From Didymodactylos carnosus (taxonomy: Eukaryota; Rotifera; Eurotatoria; Philodinida; Philodinidae), in assembly GCA_905250885.1 (NCBI GenBank), contig CAJNOQ010000755.1, positions 1 through 41,898 of the forward strand: a stretch of 41,898 bases of DNA, written 5' to 3'. Positions 1 through 13,000 of this stretch are shown piece after piece. Position 1 is the stretch's first letter. Every line of letters begins with the position of its first letter. The position numbers and the translations under genes are program-made. The notes under the pieces were generated by a model that saw nothing but the letters and a program-made list of their open reading frames with translations, was not told the origin of the DNA and did no database searches.

Positions 1-2334
1 GGCAGCCTGTGAAAAAGTCACAGTTGTGATATAACGTCCAAAATGAATGGAAGTAACGCTATCAGAAAACATGGTGGAAAGGTGGGAGACATCTCATTTC
101 GTAGAGAAATCTTTACTCTACAAGAATGACTGTTTCAAAAGTTTATCAAGTACTGAATGGAAGAGAAAACAATAGGGTTTTATCAGCGTAAAGTAACAAA
201 CTTTAAAAATATCGTTTCTCCTCAACGGGAGGCCCTGGAGAGCTGGGAGTGATCTTATTTTGTAGAGGACACTTTACTCTATAATGCACAACATTTAACT
301 GAAAAATAAAAAAATTTCTGAAAAAGTCTGAAAAAAGCGGGGTTACCTTTAATTTCCTCTGATAATGAACATTACGATTCGACAATGTATACATCACTGG
401 ATAGAGCAAGACTTCCTCTACAATCTCGTACATATCCCGTTTTGTGATCAGAAACTTATAGTCGCCTTTATATTCTCCCTGAAAAATAAGTCGGTTTCCT
501 ACGTGAATTTTTTTAGTAGTGATCTTCGAGAAGAGTTATTGCCGTGTCAGTGGTGGCTAACATTCAAAAATACATAGATCAACTGAAAACTGACTGCTTA
601 ACATAAAAATTTAAGAATCGGTTAAACGCAATGTTCTGTACACATTTACTTGCTCGAAAACATGAACGTTTAATTATCCAGGTTTTTGGTAACACTGTGC
701 ACATATACACAGACCTGTTTACTATTTTCCGCTAATCAGCATTGTCGAGCTGTTTAGAACTGTTGAGAACTGTTTATTAGAGGTAAATGTCCTTGTAATC
801 CTTGTAGAGCACAGTAATAGTATTTTCAGGATGATTGAAGTAAAACTAGTGGACTGATGGATTTCTTCTTCGATATACCATAGATGTGCCGAAATGAATC
901 GTTAGTTTATTCCACGATTGTATCGGATGAGATCCTGTCAATATAATGCACCGCTACTATACCGTTCCGCACTCAAATTTTAGCAGAAACCTGTTCCACC
1001 TAGAATCATAGAATATATGAATAGTTTTAAGTATATAGTGGAATATCTGTAAGTTAATTTAAATGAAATCGATCACTCTGAAACTTTTTCTGTAACAATT
1101 TCTTTAGTAATATAAACAAAAACTATGCAGAATTTTTTATACACAAAAGGTCTTTGATGGTTGAAATAATATGCAGTTGAGAAATAACTTCAAAAATGTA
1201 TATGTCGATAAATCAGAAATCATAGTTATCGTCGATGCATACATACTGTCGTATAGCAGATTGATTTTATTCGAACGCTTTAAGTTACTCATCGTCTATA
1301 CATTTCTAGTTCATTTGACGTTTCGTTTTAACAGTAAAGAATTGTGCATATTTAGATCTAAAATCATTGCAATCATTTTTTAGTTTGAGACTATTGTCGA
1401 GCGTACGAAACATAGTCTATGATAATTTTCACGTGTTACGAAATTATTCAACATTTTTTAAAACTGACAGTGAGAAATTATCCATCCATCAGTTTTAACA
1501 ATAAAAAAGAAATTTTTTCACATGATTAATTTCAATTTTTCTACTTGAAATCAATAAACGGCATATAGAAAGTCAACGTTTGCTGAATAAGTACAAATAA
1601 CAGATCTCTCAAAATAACCGTTAACAAGCATTTCCACTGATTTCAAAGAAAGTTATTCTCAATAACACTGTCGTTATCATTGGTAATCATCAAATATAAA
1701 AATATTGTCGACTTTCAGTCCATATACAAAATCTTACTATAAACGTTTTATTGATGCAAGGCGGCTGTTCAAAAGTGATTGATTTCATTGAAGTTGATTA
1801 TAACCTAGTGATTATTTAGATACTGCTTTGTACTTTTGAAGTATGAAACGTGCACTTACCCGTTCGACAATAAACAAAGTTCTTAATGTTCACTCATCCA
1901 TCATTACCATCATAAATCTTTTTGTTTCTAATTTCAAATACAATGTTATATTGTTTAGCGTAAAACTTCTAATTGTGAAAATGATTGAACCCATACATCA
2001 AAAAAAGTTTTCTAGTTCAAATTTCTGAGGCTTTAGCATTTCTGTAGCTAAATAAGCAATTGTAAAAACAAGTTTATTCAGTACAAAGGTACACTTCCAG
2101 ATTGAGGATGTCATATTCAAAATATTTAAAACAAATGGTCTGTAATTGTTTATTTCAACACTACACTAGATTTTCTATTCTAAATTTTTTTCATTCCACA
2201 TAATCAAATTAAGAAAAATTAGTCGGATATGGATGTTAAGAAACAGTCAGTTTTCTCTATAACTGCGTAATCAAAATTAGTTCTGATTTTTTTGTTGTAA
2301 TTTAACAGTTTCTTTCTTTTTCTTTTTCTTTTAG
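1..2334. other. Gene-free AT-rich stretch with old repeats
   Basis: No reading frame in this stretch resembles a known family or shows a convincing exon with splice signals. At the far left two 38-nt tracts, 83-120 and 244-281, are diverged direct repeats that share a GGGAG start, a GTAGAG centre and a TTTACTCTA end. A related tract lies inside the foldback element near 15187-15212, so this is probably worn transposon sequence. The short open frames are rich in Phe, Ile, Asn and Lys, as expected by chance in AT-rich DNA. Confidence 0.6.
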
Positions 2335-2477
2335 TTAACGAGACAATATGTTAATATTACAGTGAAAACTCTTGTATCCGTAGACACAATAACTACTTCA
2401 AAAGATTTATCCAAGAAAGTCGACAATGGAAATAGCACGACAAATAAACGAAAACAACTTATTATTTGTAATTCAAG
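2335..2477 (+). other. Orphan exon-like segment
   Basis: A 143-nt open stretch sits between a strong acceptor (long pyrimidine run ending TTTTAG at 2334) and a possible donor (GTATAT at 2478). It would encode about 47 residues starting LTRQYVNITVKTLVSV, with balanced, hydrophilic composition unlike the chance frames around it. No partner exon, start or stop was found nearby. It could be an internal exon of a gene with long introns, a gene relic, or chance. I do not recognise the product. Confidence 0.22.
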
Positions 2478-3813
2478 GTATATTTTTACGTTTTTTCATG
2501 TAATTCATTCTTTTATGTACTTTAAATGTAATATTTTCAAAGAATGAACGTTTATTGAGATACATCTACCATGCCATGTCTACATTATGTCTAGACAAAA
2601 ATTATTAATACTATTAGCAATGAACAGACATGAAAATATTGCATTGTTACTGGATTCATGTTCAAAATCATAAAAATAAATTTAGTTTTGAAATGCACTC
2701 CATAAAGCTCATTAAATAATATCGTAAGCGAATATAAACGGTTGGACCCATCACTCATATTAACGACAAATCAAAAAGTCAATTGTTCAGATAACAGTAA
2801 ACATTTAGCTTGAGAAAAGTTATGAGTTTTGCTAGTTTTTAACCTAGATGGTCAATTGGCTTCACATCTACACAAAAATTATATTATTTATCGAGAAATA
2901 TGATATCAGATATGTGTAAGTGAACGATTTGTCTATTTCAATTAAATTTAAGTTGTTTTCTAACCGATTGCGTGTACACTGATCACATGACTGATGTTAC
3001 GTTCGTAGTGCCATTAATGTCGAATTATTAATCATCTTTTGTGCACATAATCATATTTTTATAACCAAATTTCCCTTATTACGCCTCTCATCACTGTCAA
3101 TATTTGATTCAACAATAAACAAGCTGAATTAATTGATAAACAGACATTAACAATTATCATAATTTAAATAGAAATCGAAACAACAGATTTGATAACCTTC
3201 GGATGAAAAAACAAGACTAAAAAGAATAGTAGTGCTGTCGGAAAATCTTATATTTTAACGTATGACTGTAAGATCGTCTCCCTATTAGTCTATACTATAT
3301 TTGACATGTTGCAGAGGCATATTTTATTTAACCACGTGCTCTCTGAACAATCTTATTACTAATTTGTGATTTAGATTATGATATTGTTTAGATTTTTAAT
3401 GGCGCACATGTGAATTTTTTTGTGCTTGTAAACAATGATATGATTAATGTTTACTACCATTTTTAATTAAAATCTTAGTGTTCAAGTTTTTTTCTGCGTG
3501 AGTTCTACAATGAGTTTTATATTTTGTGTTCAGTAAATGAGGGTGAAATAATTCGACCTCTTTAACGATACTTTGATACCTGACACATATTTGCTACTTT
3601 GATATTTGACACATATTTGCTTGCTTTTTAATTTTTTACGTACGCAGTATGATTGTATTGTGCACTAGACACAGAGTTTGCTTTTTTCACCTGTTAACTT
3701 GAGATAGTTCTCATCTTGATTATTCAATATTTTCTATTTAAATATTTTAGATATTCTTCCTATTAATGATAGAATGACGTAATCAATCAGACACAGTCCT
3801 AATTTTTATTTAT
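2478..3813. other. Intergenic DNA upstream of the JmjC gene
   Basis: AT-rich sequence with no supported exon. A near-perfect tandem duplication at about 3570-3620 repeats a GATACYTGACACATATTTGC-like unit twice. The 5' untranslated region and promoter of the gene starting at 3814 should lie in the right part, but I see no promoter element specific enough to annotate. Confidence 0.5.
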
Positions 3814-5814
3814 ATGGACTCTTATTGTATCTTTATTTATTTTGTGTTTCTCACTCTATTTCACAATGTTTATACTTCATCATTTTCAAAAAAACATGCA
3901 GGACATTTAAAAGCGTTTGGATCAGCTGGACCATTTTTAAAAATTGACGAATTAAATGAATTTCCTTCGTCATTTATATTTTTTAATAATTATCTAAGGA
4001 AATCTCAAACTGTTCTATTTCGTCAAGTTCTTTCAAATGATCCATATTTGTCCATGTGGCAAAAAGATGAACGATTAAAAAGTGTCGATGGTTTACATGA
4101 TGCTCCAATTAGTGTTGAAACAGTAAAAAAAGAAGATCGAAAACAAAATATATTACAAATGACTTTTTCACAATTTTTAAAACAATACATTCAAGATGAA
4201 TTGTACATGGTAGATGAAGTACCGGGACCATTGAGGTATAGAATAATTTATCAGTTTTTCTTGTATTAATCATACGTAAGCTGTGAAAAAGTTTTATTTT
4301 TAACTAGAAAATATTTCATTGTTCCAAAGTCTCTCCAATGTCATCCGGCTGTCGAATCCTTTCAAGTAGCAGTGAGTGAATTATACTTAAATAAATTTCA
4401 AAATATCCTTATAATTCTCTTGTATTTTTATTTTCATTCTTAGATGATGTGGTACAGGTATGTTAATCAATAACGCATGTTTATTATTCCTTGATTTTTC
4501 TAAAGTTTTTTTCAATAAATTTATTAGTTCCGGTGGTACTTCGTCTGTCATTCATACCGATGATTATGATAATATTAATTGTGTTTTACGTGGCACAAAA
4601 CGATTTATATTGATTAATCCTTTCAATTATACAAATGTATTTGACGTAGGTAAAGTTTGAGGTGTTTTCATAACGCGGACGACATACACTTGTTGTTACT
4701 GTATTTCTTCTTTTATTTTTCAGATTATTGACAATAATCGTGGTTCATACTCATCGATCGATGTGGATAAGTAAATCTGAAAAAGTTTATTACTACTCGA
4801 AAATGTTTAATAAATTTTTTTTATATAGAACGGATTACGAACAGTTTCCAATGTTAAAAAATGTTAGCTATTACGAAATTAACATGACAAGTGGTGACTG
4901 TTTATATATTCCTGCATTATGGTAAAACAACAACAACAACAACAGCTTATTCTCTCTTTTCAATAAAAAGAGTATTGATTATTTTAAATTTGTTTAAGGA
5001 TCCATCAAGTACGTTCATTTGGAAGTAACATAGCTATTAATTATTGGTTAAATCATGATCGAGCAGTAAATTCGGTGATTATTGATCGAAACACTTGTTC
5101 AGAACATGAAACTGATTTAACAATGACATTAGACACAATTATTTGGCCAAAAGATAATCAACGCGTAGAAAGTTTCAAGTAATTTTCATTATTACAATAA
5201 GACATATGTTAAAATCTTTTTATTATTTTAGAAGTTTTATGTATGAGCTTGTTGAACATGAGAAAACAAGTTTTAAAAAGTGGACAAAAGAGTTTTCAAA
5301 GGTATTTAAAATTATATAAAAAACAACTTTCTAATGTAGTCTTGTTTTTTATTTCAGGAATTTGATTTTGATTTACAATCAAATGTTAAAATAATTTCAC
5401 TCTTCGCAGAAGTAAGTAATTGATTTCATTGTGATTTAAAATTCAACGAATATAACTAATTCTAATTATGTAGTTTTTTGATGCAATTGATTCAAATGAA
5501 AATGGTTACATTGAAATCGAAGAAATTGATACGATGATAGATGATGTAAGAAGGAGAAAAGTTGCTAAATATTCAACGTTCTGATTATATACTTGTTTTA
5601 GCGTCAAGATCAATGTTTTGATATTTTGCATGAAATTGACGATTTCATTATTAGAAAAAAGAATAATACAATGTTAATTGATGAAAATGAAGATGATGAG
5701 ATGGAGCAAAGTTTTTCGGATGTTGAAGACAATGAATATGACATTTATTCTGATGATGAATTGGATGTTAATACGACTACGATGAAGGATGAATATGAAC
5801 ATGAAGATTTGTGA
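3814..5814 (+). CDS. Secreted/ER JmjC-domain oxygenase with EF-hand
   Basis: Eleven exons join in frame: 3814-4235, 4308-4371, 4444-4457, 4528-4645, 4724-4770, 4829-4921, 4999-5178, 5232-5301, 5358-5411, 5474-5545, 5602-5814, giving 448 residues. Residues 1-22 are a hydrophobic signal peptide. A cupin/JmjC fold follows: the iron triad is HTD (H176, D178) plus H255 in WIHQV, preceded by MMWYSSGGTSS and followed by the GDCLYIPALW strand, as in Fe(II)/2-oxoglutarate protein hydroxylases. Residues 360-371 form a canonical 12-residue EF-hand loop (D, N, N, G, Y, I, E, final E). The tail is very acidic and ends HEDL, which resembles but does not match the usual KDEL-type signal. Signal peptide, calcium loop and acidic tail suggest a lumenal or secreted enzyme; the substrate is unknown. 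Exon 3 is only 14 nt. Family membership is firm, exact orthology is not. Confidence 0.88.
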
Positions 5815-5867
5815 AGGAATTTGTAGAGTATTTTTCATAATTTTTACTTTTTATATATCTCATGACA

Positions 5868-5878
5868 AATAAAATAAA
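5868..5878 (+). promoter_or_regulatory. Polyadenylation signal of the JmjC gene
   Basis: Two overlapping AATAAA hexamers lie 54-64 nt after the stop codon at 5814, a normal position for 3'-end formation of this gene. Confidence 0.6.
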
Positions 5879-6524
5879 ATTTATGTTTTTTTGCTTCTTT
5901 TTAACCTTTCACTGTTACCTCTTGCTATCTAAAACTGACCAATCAAATCAAACCATATTTATTTTTTATTTTTGAAACGATTGTATTTTGGTGCATGCTT
6001 ATTGAGTTTATTAAGTTATTTTGCAATATTTTTTTACTATTATATTCATTGTTAATCGGTACATGGTAACTATGTTAGAAATCGAGACGATTTTATATAC
6101 GTAAAATAAAAGATAATTTTTGTTGCCGCTTGTTTGGCAAGCTCCTTTTCATATTTTGGAATAAATACATTCATGTTACAGCGTGAGCTAAAAATCTATC
6201 GGTTTTGGATAGGACTAAATATTCTATTTCTATAAACTGTATTTCAACAAAAGAAATGCAAATGTCGTCGTTGGACTTATAGGGGAATCTTTTCAGATGT
6301 CAACCTCCGATTTCAAGGATCTTTTGCCCATAGATCCTATATAGTGGGCTAGCAAAAATTCTATAAGACATGAAGCAATTTGGGCCACTATTGCTTCATT
6401 CAAAAGTTATGAATTTTTCTATTCGATATTGCGTTTTATCTATAGGCTGCAATAAACCGCCATAACTTTTATATTACGATAGAGTTATATCGCAAGTTTC
6501 TAATCAAAATTACCCTCATAACGT
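5879..6524. other. Intergenic stretch
   Basis: No gene seen. The sequence is slightly less AT-rich between 6240 and 6480 than around it, which may be degraded repeat material next to the foldback element that follows. Confidence 0.5.
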
Positions 6525-7442
6525 CTCAATTGAGATACAATCCATATTTTAATCAAGTAGCTCAGTTGAGAAACCAATATTTCTGCAAAAATATTCATTT
6601 CTTAACTGAGATACAATTTTGACACCTGCGGCACACGTGTCAACTTCAACGGTTGAAACATGCAAGAGTGCAGTATACAAAGGGCTATTATTCAATAGTT
6701 CTACAAAATCTACAAGAATTTCAGCGACTTTCACGCCATTTTGCATACAACTAGTTAGATGCCCTTCACAAAACATATCACCGGGTCGAAAAATTTTAAA
6801 AGCTTGTTCGATCATGACCGATTGCAGATTCGTCTTCTCCATGGTTGATTATGTGGTACGCGATAGCTTCTGGATCGGGGTACCTTAGAAAAAATTTTCC
6901 ACATCGTTTTGCCTTTGGTCCCATACGGTAACTTTTGGAAAAATTTTTGAGCAAGACCATGCGAAATTTTTTTATAAAGTACCCCAATCTTAAAGTTATT
7001 GCGTACCACATAATTAACCATGGAGACGACGACGAATCTACAATCGGTCATGATCGAACAAGCTTTTAAAATTTTTCGATCCGGTGATATGCACATTATT
7101 CAGACATAAGTACCGATGATAACGTCGAGAGCAATGAATAAGAACTGATTTTGTTGTTACGTCTTTTGCATACATGCAATTAGTTGATAATAATTTAATA
7201 CATGGTAATATTTGACCATGTAATGTGGAAATAATTCTTCTGATAGTCAGTAGAGATACGTCGTATGCCTAATTTCATTTCATTCAGTATTGAATAACAG
7301 ATCTGTGTACGTACACTGTACAATTGCACGTTTCAACACACGTGTAAAAATTGTATCACAGTTAGAAACAAATATTTTTGTAGAAATATTGATTTCTCAA
7401 CTGAGATACTGGATTTAAATATGGATTGTATCTCAGTTGAGA
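6525..7442. mobile_element. Foldback (MITE-like) element, about 0.9 kb
   Basis: The two ends are inverted copies. The left end from 6525 (TCTCAATTGAGATACAATCC) and the right end to 7442 match as reverse complements, and similarity continues inward for roughly 130 nt, including further CTCAGTTGAG-type short palindromes. A second, nearly perfect inverted pair sits inside: 6774-6888 against about 6974-7091, with a small loop between. There is no transposase frame; the open frames here are palindrome by-products. This is the architecture of a non-autonomous terminal-inverted-repeat element. A target-site duplication is not obvious, so the superfamily is open. Confidence 0.75.
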
Positions 7443-10073
7443 ATATAATTTGTATCTAGGTTAAGTCCAAACCATATAGTAATGTATAATCACGTACTAA
7501 ATAAGTTAGTTCATAACTGATAAATAAAAATATTCATTTCAAATTACATGAGGAAGAAAACATTAAAATTTGATGTTCTTTTGTCTAGAGAAAAGGTCTT
7601 CAAGATTTTTACAGATTCGGAATCAGCGCGTTCGATTACGTTGTACTGCGCAAAGATCTCGTCGGACTACCCGAGCTTTTTTAGTCATTGGTCACGTATT
7701 GAGAGTTCGCGCGTTTCAATACTATAGATTTTAACTTAGTTCACCATCAAACTTGAAAGAATGCTGCTTTTTCCTCTTTTGTTTTATGTCATTTTTCTTT
7801 CTTCTTCTTGATCTGTTTCTCCTTTCGTGCACATATAAAGATAGATGTACAAAGCAAGAACGAGAAAAAAGAACAAATTTCATATTTTCATTCAAATGTT
7901 TATCTAAAGAAGATTCACTCACTATGAAATGAGCCCATGTTGTGGCAACTTGCCAGATTAAAAAGTTAATCAATTTGAAGGTAGCCATCCTCATTTTTTA
8001 TGGTAGAATGAAGTACACAAGTTGTACTCTACACCGAGCTATTTTCTGGAAAAACGCCACATATAGTACAATCCTAGAAAACGTGTTTCCTTCTAACCAA
8101 TAACTATTTTTCTTCGGACCTCTTCAAAATAGTTTGAAATGTATTTGAATCGTACACTATCTACAAGTTTTCCTAGATGCAGAGTGTGCAGGTAGGTACT
8201 CAAATAATTCTGATCTTAAACGTGGAGAAAAATAAGTTTAAAATAACCTATGCAAAAGCATATAGTAACGTTATAGTATTAGATCTAATAAGTATATTTG
8301 AGCTTCTAGAGTGAAAGATCACCCTGTTTCTGGATGTTCATGACCTGTTTTAGCGTGCTAACCAACTCAAAATGTTGGTCAATGCATTATTGACGAAAAT
8401 CATTAATCAAATTTGTCCTTTGTTGAAAATTGAAACATTCAGTAAGCGTACACTTTTTTTGTTTGTGTCGTATTAGCCTTCGTTTTATGAACATTTTCTT
8501 TTTATTACTTTTTTCTGGTCATATAAAGACTTTACTTTGTTCAATCCATCTCACAGTCTGAAAGGGTGTCCGTTACAGTTAACAATAGAAACACATAGTT
8601 CAGTATTCAATTGTTACTCTACTACTCTTGAATGTACATAAAAATTTTAAAATGTAATAGGATGTAATCATATGTAATGAATATGATGTATCAACTATTA
8701 CTCGTTTTTCTGACTGATTAATAGTGCCCTTCTGTTTTGATATTGGTATGCAATTTGAACGTTATCAGAATGTCAGTACAAAAATTTCCACTGGATTAGT
8801 TCTGTCTAGTATATATAAAGACTTGCGAGTCGCTACTTTTTGAGTATACCTACAATTCCGTATTAACGAGCGATACCACAAATTTTCGTCTACATCTAAC
8901 TGGCAAGAAACATTTTGTGCGTACTGATATACTTGAATTTGAGCATCAAATTCTAAAACTTGTCTTAAAGTCAAGACTAAAATTTATGTAGGTGTTGCAC
9001 AATATTTCCAGCAGAGATAGATTAATAAAAATATACATGTACGTGTTCGTCATAGTCATGTGTGACTAATATATGTCATTCATTGCTTATTTCTAGAATA
9101 AAATGTTTTCAACAGAATAACTAACAACTAAAACGTCAAAAGTAGTATAAAAATATAATTACCAAGTTCAACATTTAAGGGTCACGGAAACTTTCTTTAG
9201 TTGTTCTTTCACTTTTCTTTGATACATTGGTTTAATATGAGATTTTTCATTCACATGATATTAACAGCTGAATAATACTCTTTGTCAAGCGAAATGATCA
9301 CAATAGTATTGTTTCAAACAAACATGTACAAAATTGTGTCGGCTTAGTTAACCATTATTAGAAAATTAAAAAATCATTAACTATACACCGTTGATGAAAT
9401 TAGTCCACTTCTATTTAAACTGTTAGTTTGAATTGTGCTCCAAATTTTCACATTTGGAGAGCATATAACGTAGAAATTATCATATAAATTGGCAACAGCA
9501 TTACGAATAACAACTATTGCTGAAATTCATTTCTGCTAGAAATATTGTGTCATACATACCTAAAGTTTAATCGTAAAACTGTATTGTAGACAAGTATTAA
9601 ACTTTGGTGTTCAAAAATATCTTTTGCCCACTCTTTTTCCTAGAATTTCCCGAAATCATATTATCATCACGCATTATTCATATTCTTATTTGTTTTATTT
9701 TACCTTTAGAAGGCGTTTGAAAATCTATGTAGTGTAAGGTATGTGGATGTATACAAGTACGAACAACAATGAAAAGCAAAAAAATAATGGTTTCATTCCT
9801 CCTTCTTCGACGTGTGTCATTATATTATAATATACAGATTCATAGATTGAAGTATATATCTATTATTAGTTGGTTTATAAAAAAATTACGTATCGTGTGA
9901 GTAATTCTAGAAATTGTTATAGTGACTAAGAGATGTAAAAGAATAAGAGAAAATAAAAGACTATTTGAGTAATTGTAACAGATGTTTCATCTTTTAAGTA
10001 AAATCTTATTTTGTTAATACTTTTATACACATTATCTGTACATATTATTATTAGATCAAACCAAGTGAAAAGA
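7443..10073. other. Gene-free stretch
   Basis: No exon with splice support and no recognisable protein. A 15-nt tract at 7615-7629 (ATTCGGAATCAGCGC) recurs at 12342-12356 and, inverted and partly, near 11838-11850, pointing to dispersed repeat fragments. The minus-strand frame at 7731-7994 is mostly Lys/Arg/Ser-rich and looks like chance. The 3' end of this stretch has a pyrimidine-poor TTATTAG acceptor-like site at about 10056, shortly before the next gene's ATG. Confidence 0.5.
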
Positions 10074-13000
10074 ATGGGTCGAATGATGTCAAAAGTAATG
10101 AAAAAATTATCGGCCGATGGTCCAAAAAGAATATTAATGCTTGGATTAGATAATGCTGGTAATATATCACATTCACGTAATTTTTATTACAATAGAAAAG
10201 TTTTCAACAAGTAATTTAGGAGAAAAGTCACTTTGCCCATATTGTGAACAATATCTCAAGATCAGAGCAGATAATTATTTCTTTTTATACGCGTTTCGCA
10301 TATAAAAGTGTGACTAAAACGCATGAGAAATACACAAGATTTTAAATTATTAATTATTAATAAGAATGTATCGGAAGAATCGATAAATATTTCACTTCTC
10401 TAGAATATTGTGTGCGCTCAATAGAGATGTGCAGAATGTCCTTATCTCATCCTACCTTACCCGGCGGAGTAGAGTAGGGCTAGGGCTTTATTTAAGAAAG
10501 ATGGATTATATCGTTGCTACAACAGTGAAAAAAATAAAGAAATTGAGAATATATGGGTACAGTCTATGTGTAGATTTTACTATTCAAGTTCACATTGCAC
10601 TATTTTATTACAATAGCTGTAACCGCATTATACATGAAAAACTTAATTTTTCTCAGAAGCAGAAAGTAGACAATAAAAAAAGTGGCAATTTTACACTAGA
10701 GCTTTATATTTTCTCTAGGGTTAAGTAATCTTTCATTCTGGGTTTTGCTCATATTTCTATAGCGGATGAGCTAGCTCAATTTCATGCTCAAACATAAGAA
10801 AACCCATATTTTTACTTGCGTGCTTTTTGTCGATCATATTATAAAGAAACATCTGACTAATTATCATTTCGCATAAAACCAGCTACATTTTCATTCCGAA
10901 TTGCTTTCCAATGCACGTAGCAAAAACTGTCTCGTTTGCTCGGTCAGACCTTTTATTAATAAGAATAGAACATTTTCCTTTGCCATTTTTAAAGAAACAA
11001 TTCATCTATAGTGTATGAAAGTCTATGTACGCTTCATTTACATTAAGGAGCTCGTTATAGCTCGTCATCTCATTCTAAAAATTTCTGCAAAATGATTTGT
11101 AGATCATAACATAATACCTAATCGGGCTTTCACCCATTTTTATAACCAGTGAGCGATGGCGACTGAAATTTTAACGATAAGCTAAAATCAAGGTGACTCA
11201 AGAAAGCCTTGAGCATTTGAAAGAGCTAAATGATTGTAATGAGACGCCGCAGAACTGACCCTAGTCTACCCTCCAGAAACAAACTACGTTTTTAAACTAA
11301 GAGTACGTAAGATAGAAAATCATATTTCTACTTCGTATTTTGACTCAAAACTTCATTGCGGCTGATTTTCACCGATTTTGATTCATAATAGCAGTGCCTC
11401 ATACATATTTCCACGCGAGACTGTAATATAAATTTGGCAAGGTTTCTTAACTGAGATCAGTTTTTTGATAAAATATGTAACATAAAAATTAACATCAAAG
11501 AAACATCACAGAGCGGGAAGCACAAAATGAGAGTGAGTGAAAAAAAGTGATCTCAATTAAGAATGAGCCAAGTTTGGATGAATGTCAAAACCGTAGACGA
11601 AAGAAATGTATATAGTGAGGCCTTAATATAACAAAAACAGTTGAAATATACGTCGTCATCTTAGCAAGAATTCCTTCACACTGGACGAAAAATGGAACCT
11701 AAATTCAGTGAGCTATTCCTCTAGCAAATTCTATAATATTTCTCGCTAAATAAGTAATTTCTCGCTCTTTCTAAATTTCAGAAAAATATGATTAACCAAA
11801 TTATTTGATATGTAAATCCTTCGATCCAGTTTTTGATGCTGATTCCGAATATGATATTTATTTTACACAATAACTTAATTATAGTGCAGAAAAGGGTGAT
11901 TTAGGAGTGCGATTCCTGTTTTGCTGCCTCTGATTTGGAAAAAATCGGTATTCTCAGCAAGAGAAGAGGATCAGGAAAAAAGCGATGCGTACTTTTGTTC
12001 AACTTTAAATGGCGGTTCGAGTGACGTATGATGATCGGAGAAAAGTTTCAAAACCAGGGAGGAGATAGGTTTGCGAGAGAGGTAGCTCATTTTTTGGAAT
12101 GCTTACTCTTGTCAAAATTGTGGAACACAGGTATTTTGTTTTTTGTGACTCGAAGGTACACGATTAGACTCAGTTTTTGATGGAGAATCCAAATATATCA
12201 AATTCCAAAAATTACAGTAAACGGAAGGGGGCAAAATTTTAAGTTTTCTCTGAGTAATGCAAATTTTTTGTTTTCTCGGTGCTCTTAGTATTTTGAGAAT
12301 TTCTCCACAAAAACTTGATCAAATTCGAATAAAAAGGTGATATTCGGAATCAGCGCATTCAGGAGTATTTGAATATGTAGCTTTCGACCGAAAGCTAAGA
12401 TAGTGCTGCATTTTTGAATTGCGGGCACCTTATATATAATGCTATTAAAATGAGAGAAAAGTGAACTTACGTTTTTTGGCCAAATTTCCGCCTAGAAGCC
12501 CAGTGTGAATTGGCAGTCTCAACAAGTCTTCTGTTGTTAATATAATTAAAAAATTTTACTTATATCATCGATTGTATAAATACAGTTTTAATTTTGAATA
12601 TAAGAGAAAAAAATTAATTTTACAGTCGTTTACTAAATCCATCCAATCAAACTCCAATTTTCACCGAATGATTTCTGGTATGTTTTACAGCTAATTTTAC
12701 AGTTACAGTTAGTTTAAATTCTACCATTATCTTAGTTCTTCAATGTGTTCATCGTGTACTTTAATATGATCTTATACAATCTGATAAATAAAACTGGTAA
12801 TTAACTTCTAATTTTTATTTTAGGAAAAACTACTATTCTTTATCGAATGAAAAAAACTGAGGATTTTCATACCGTACCTACTATTGGTGAGATAAATAAT
12901 TGTTAAAATATTCTTTGTATTCATTTATTTATTTTTTTGTTAACAGGATTCAATGTTGAAACAATTTCACCTGCTCGGAACATCACACTTACTGTCTGGG

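Noticed and set aside
4927..4944. CAA repeat after exon 6 of the JmjC gene
   Set aside because: It looks like a coding Gln run but lies just inside an intron; W-I-H-Q-V requires splicing at 4921/4999.
6549..7096. Overlapping open frames on both strands
   Set aside because: They mirror each other because they lie in the arms of the 6525-7442 foldback element.
7731..7994. Minus-strand open frame with a basic end
   Set aside because: Lys/Arg/Ser-rich low complexity, starts without support, no splice context or homology.
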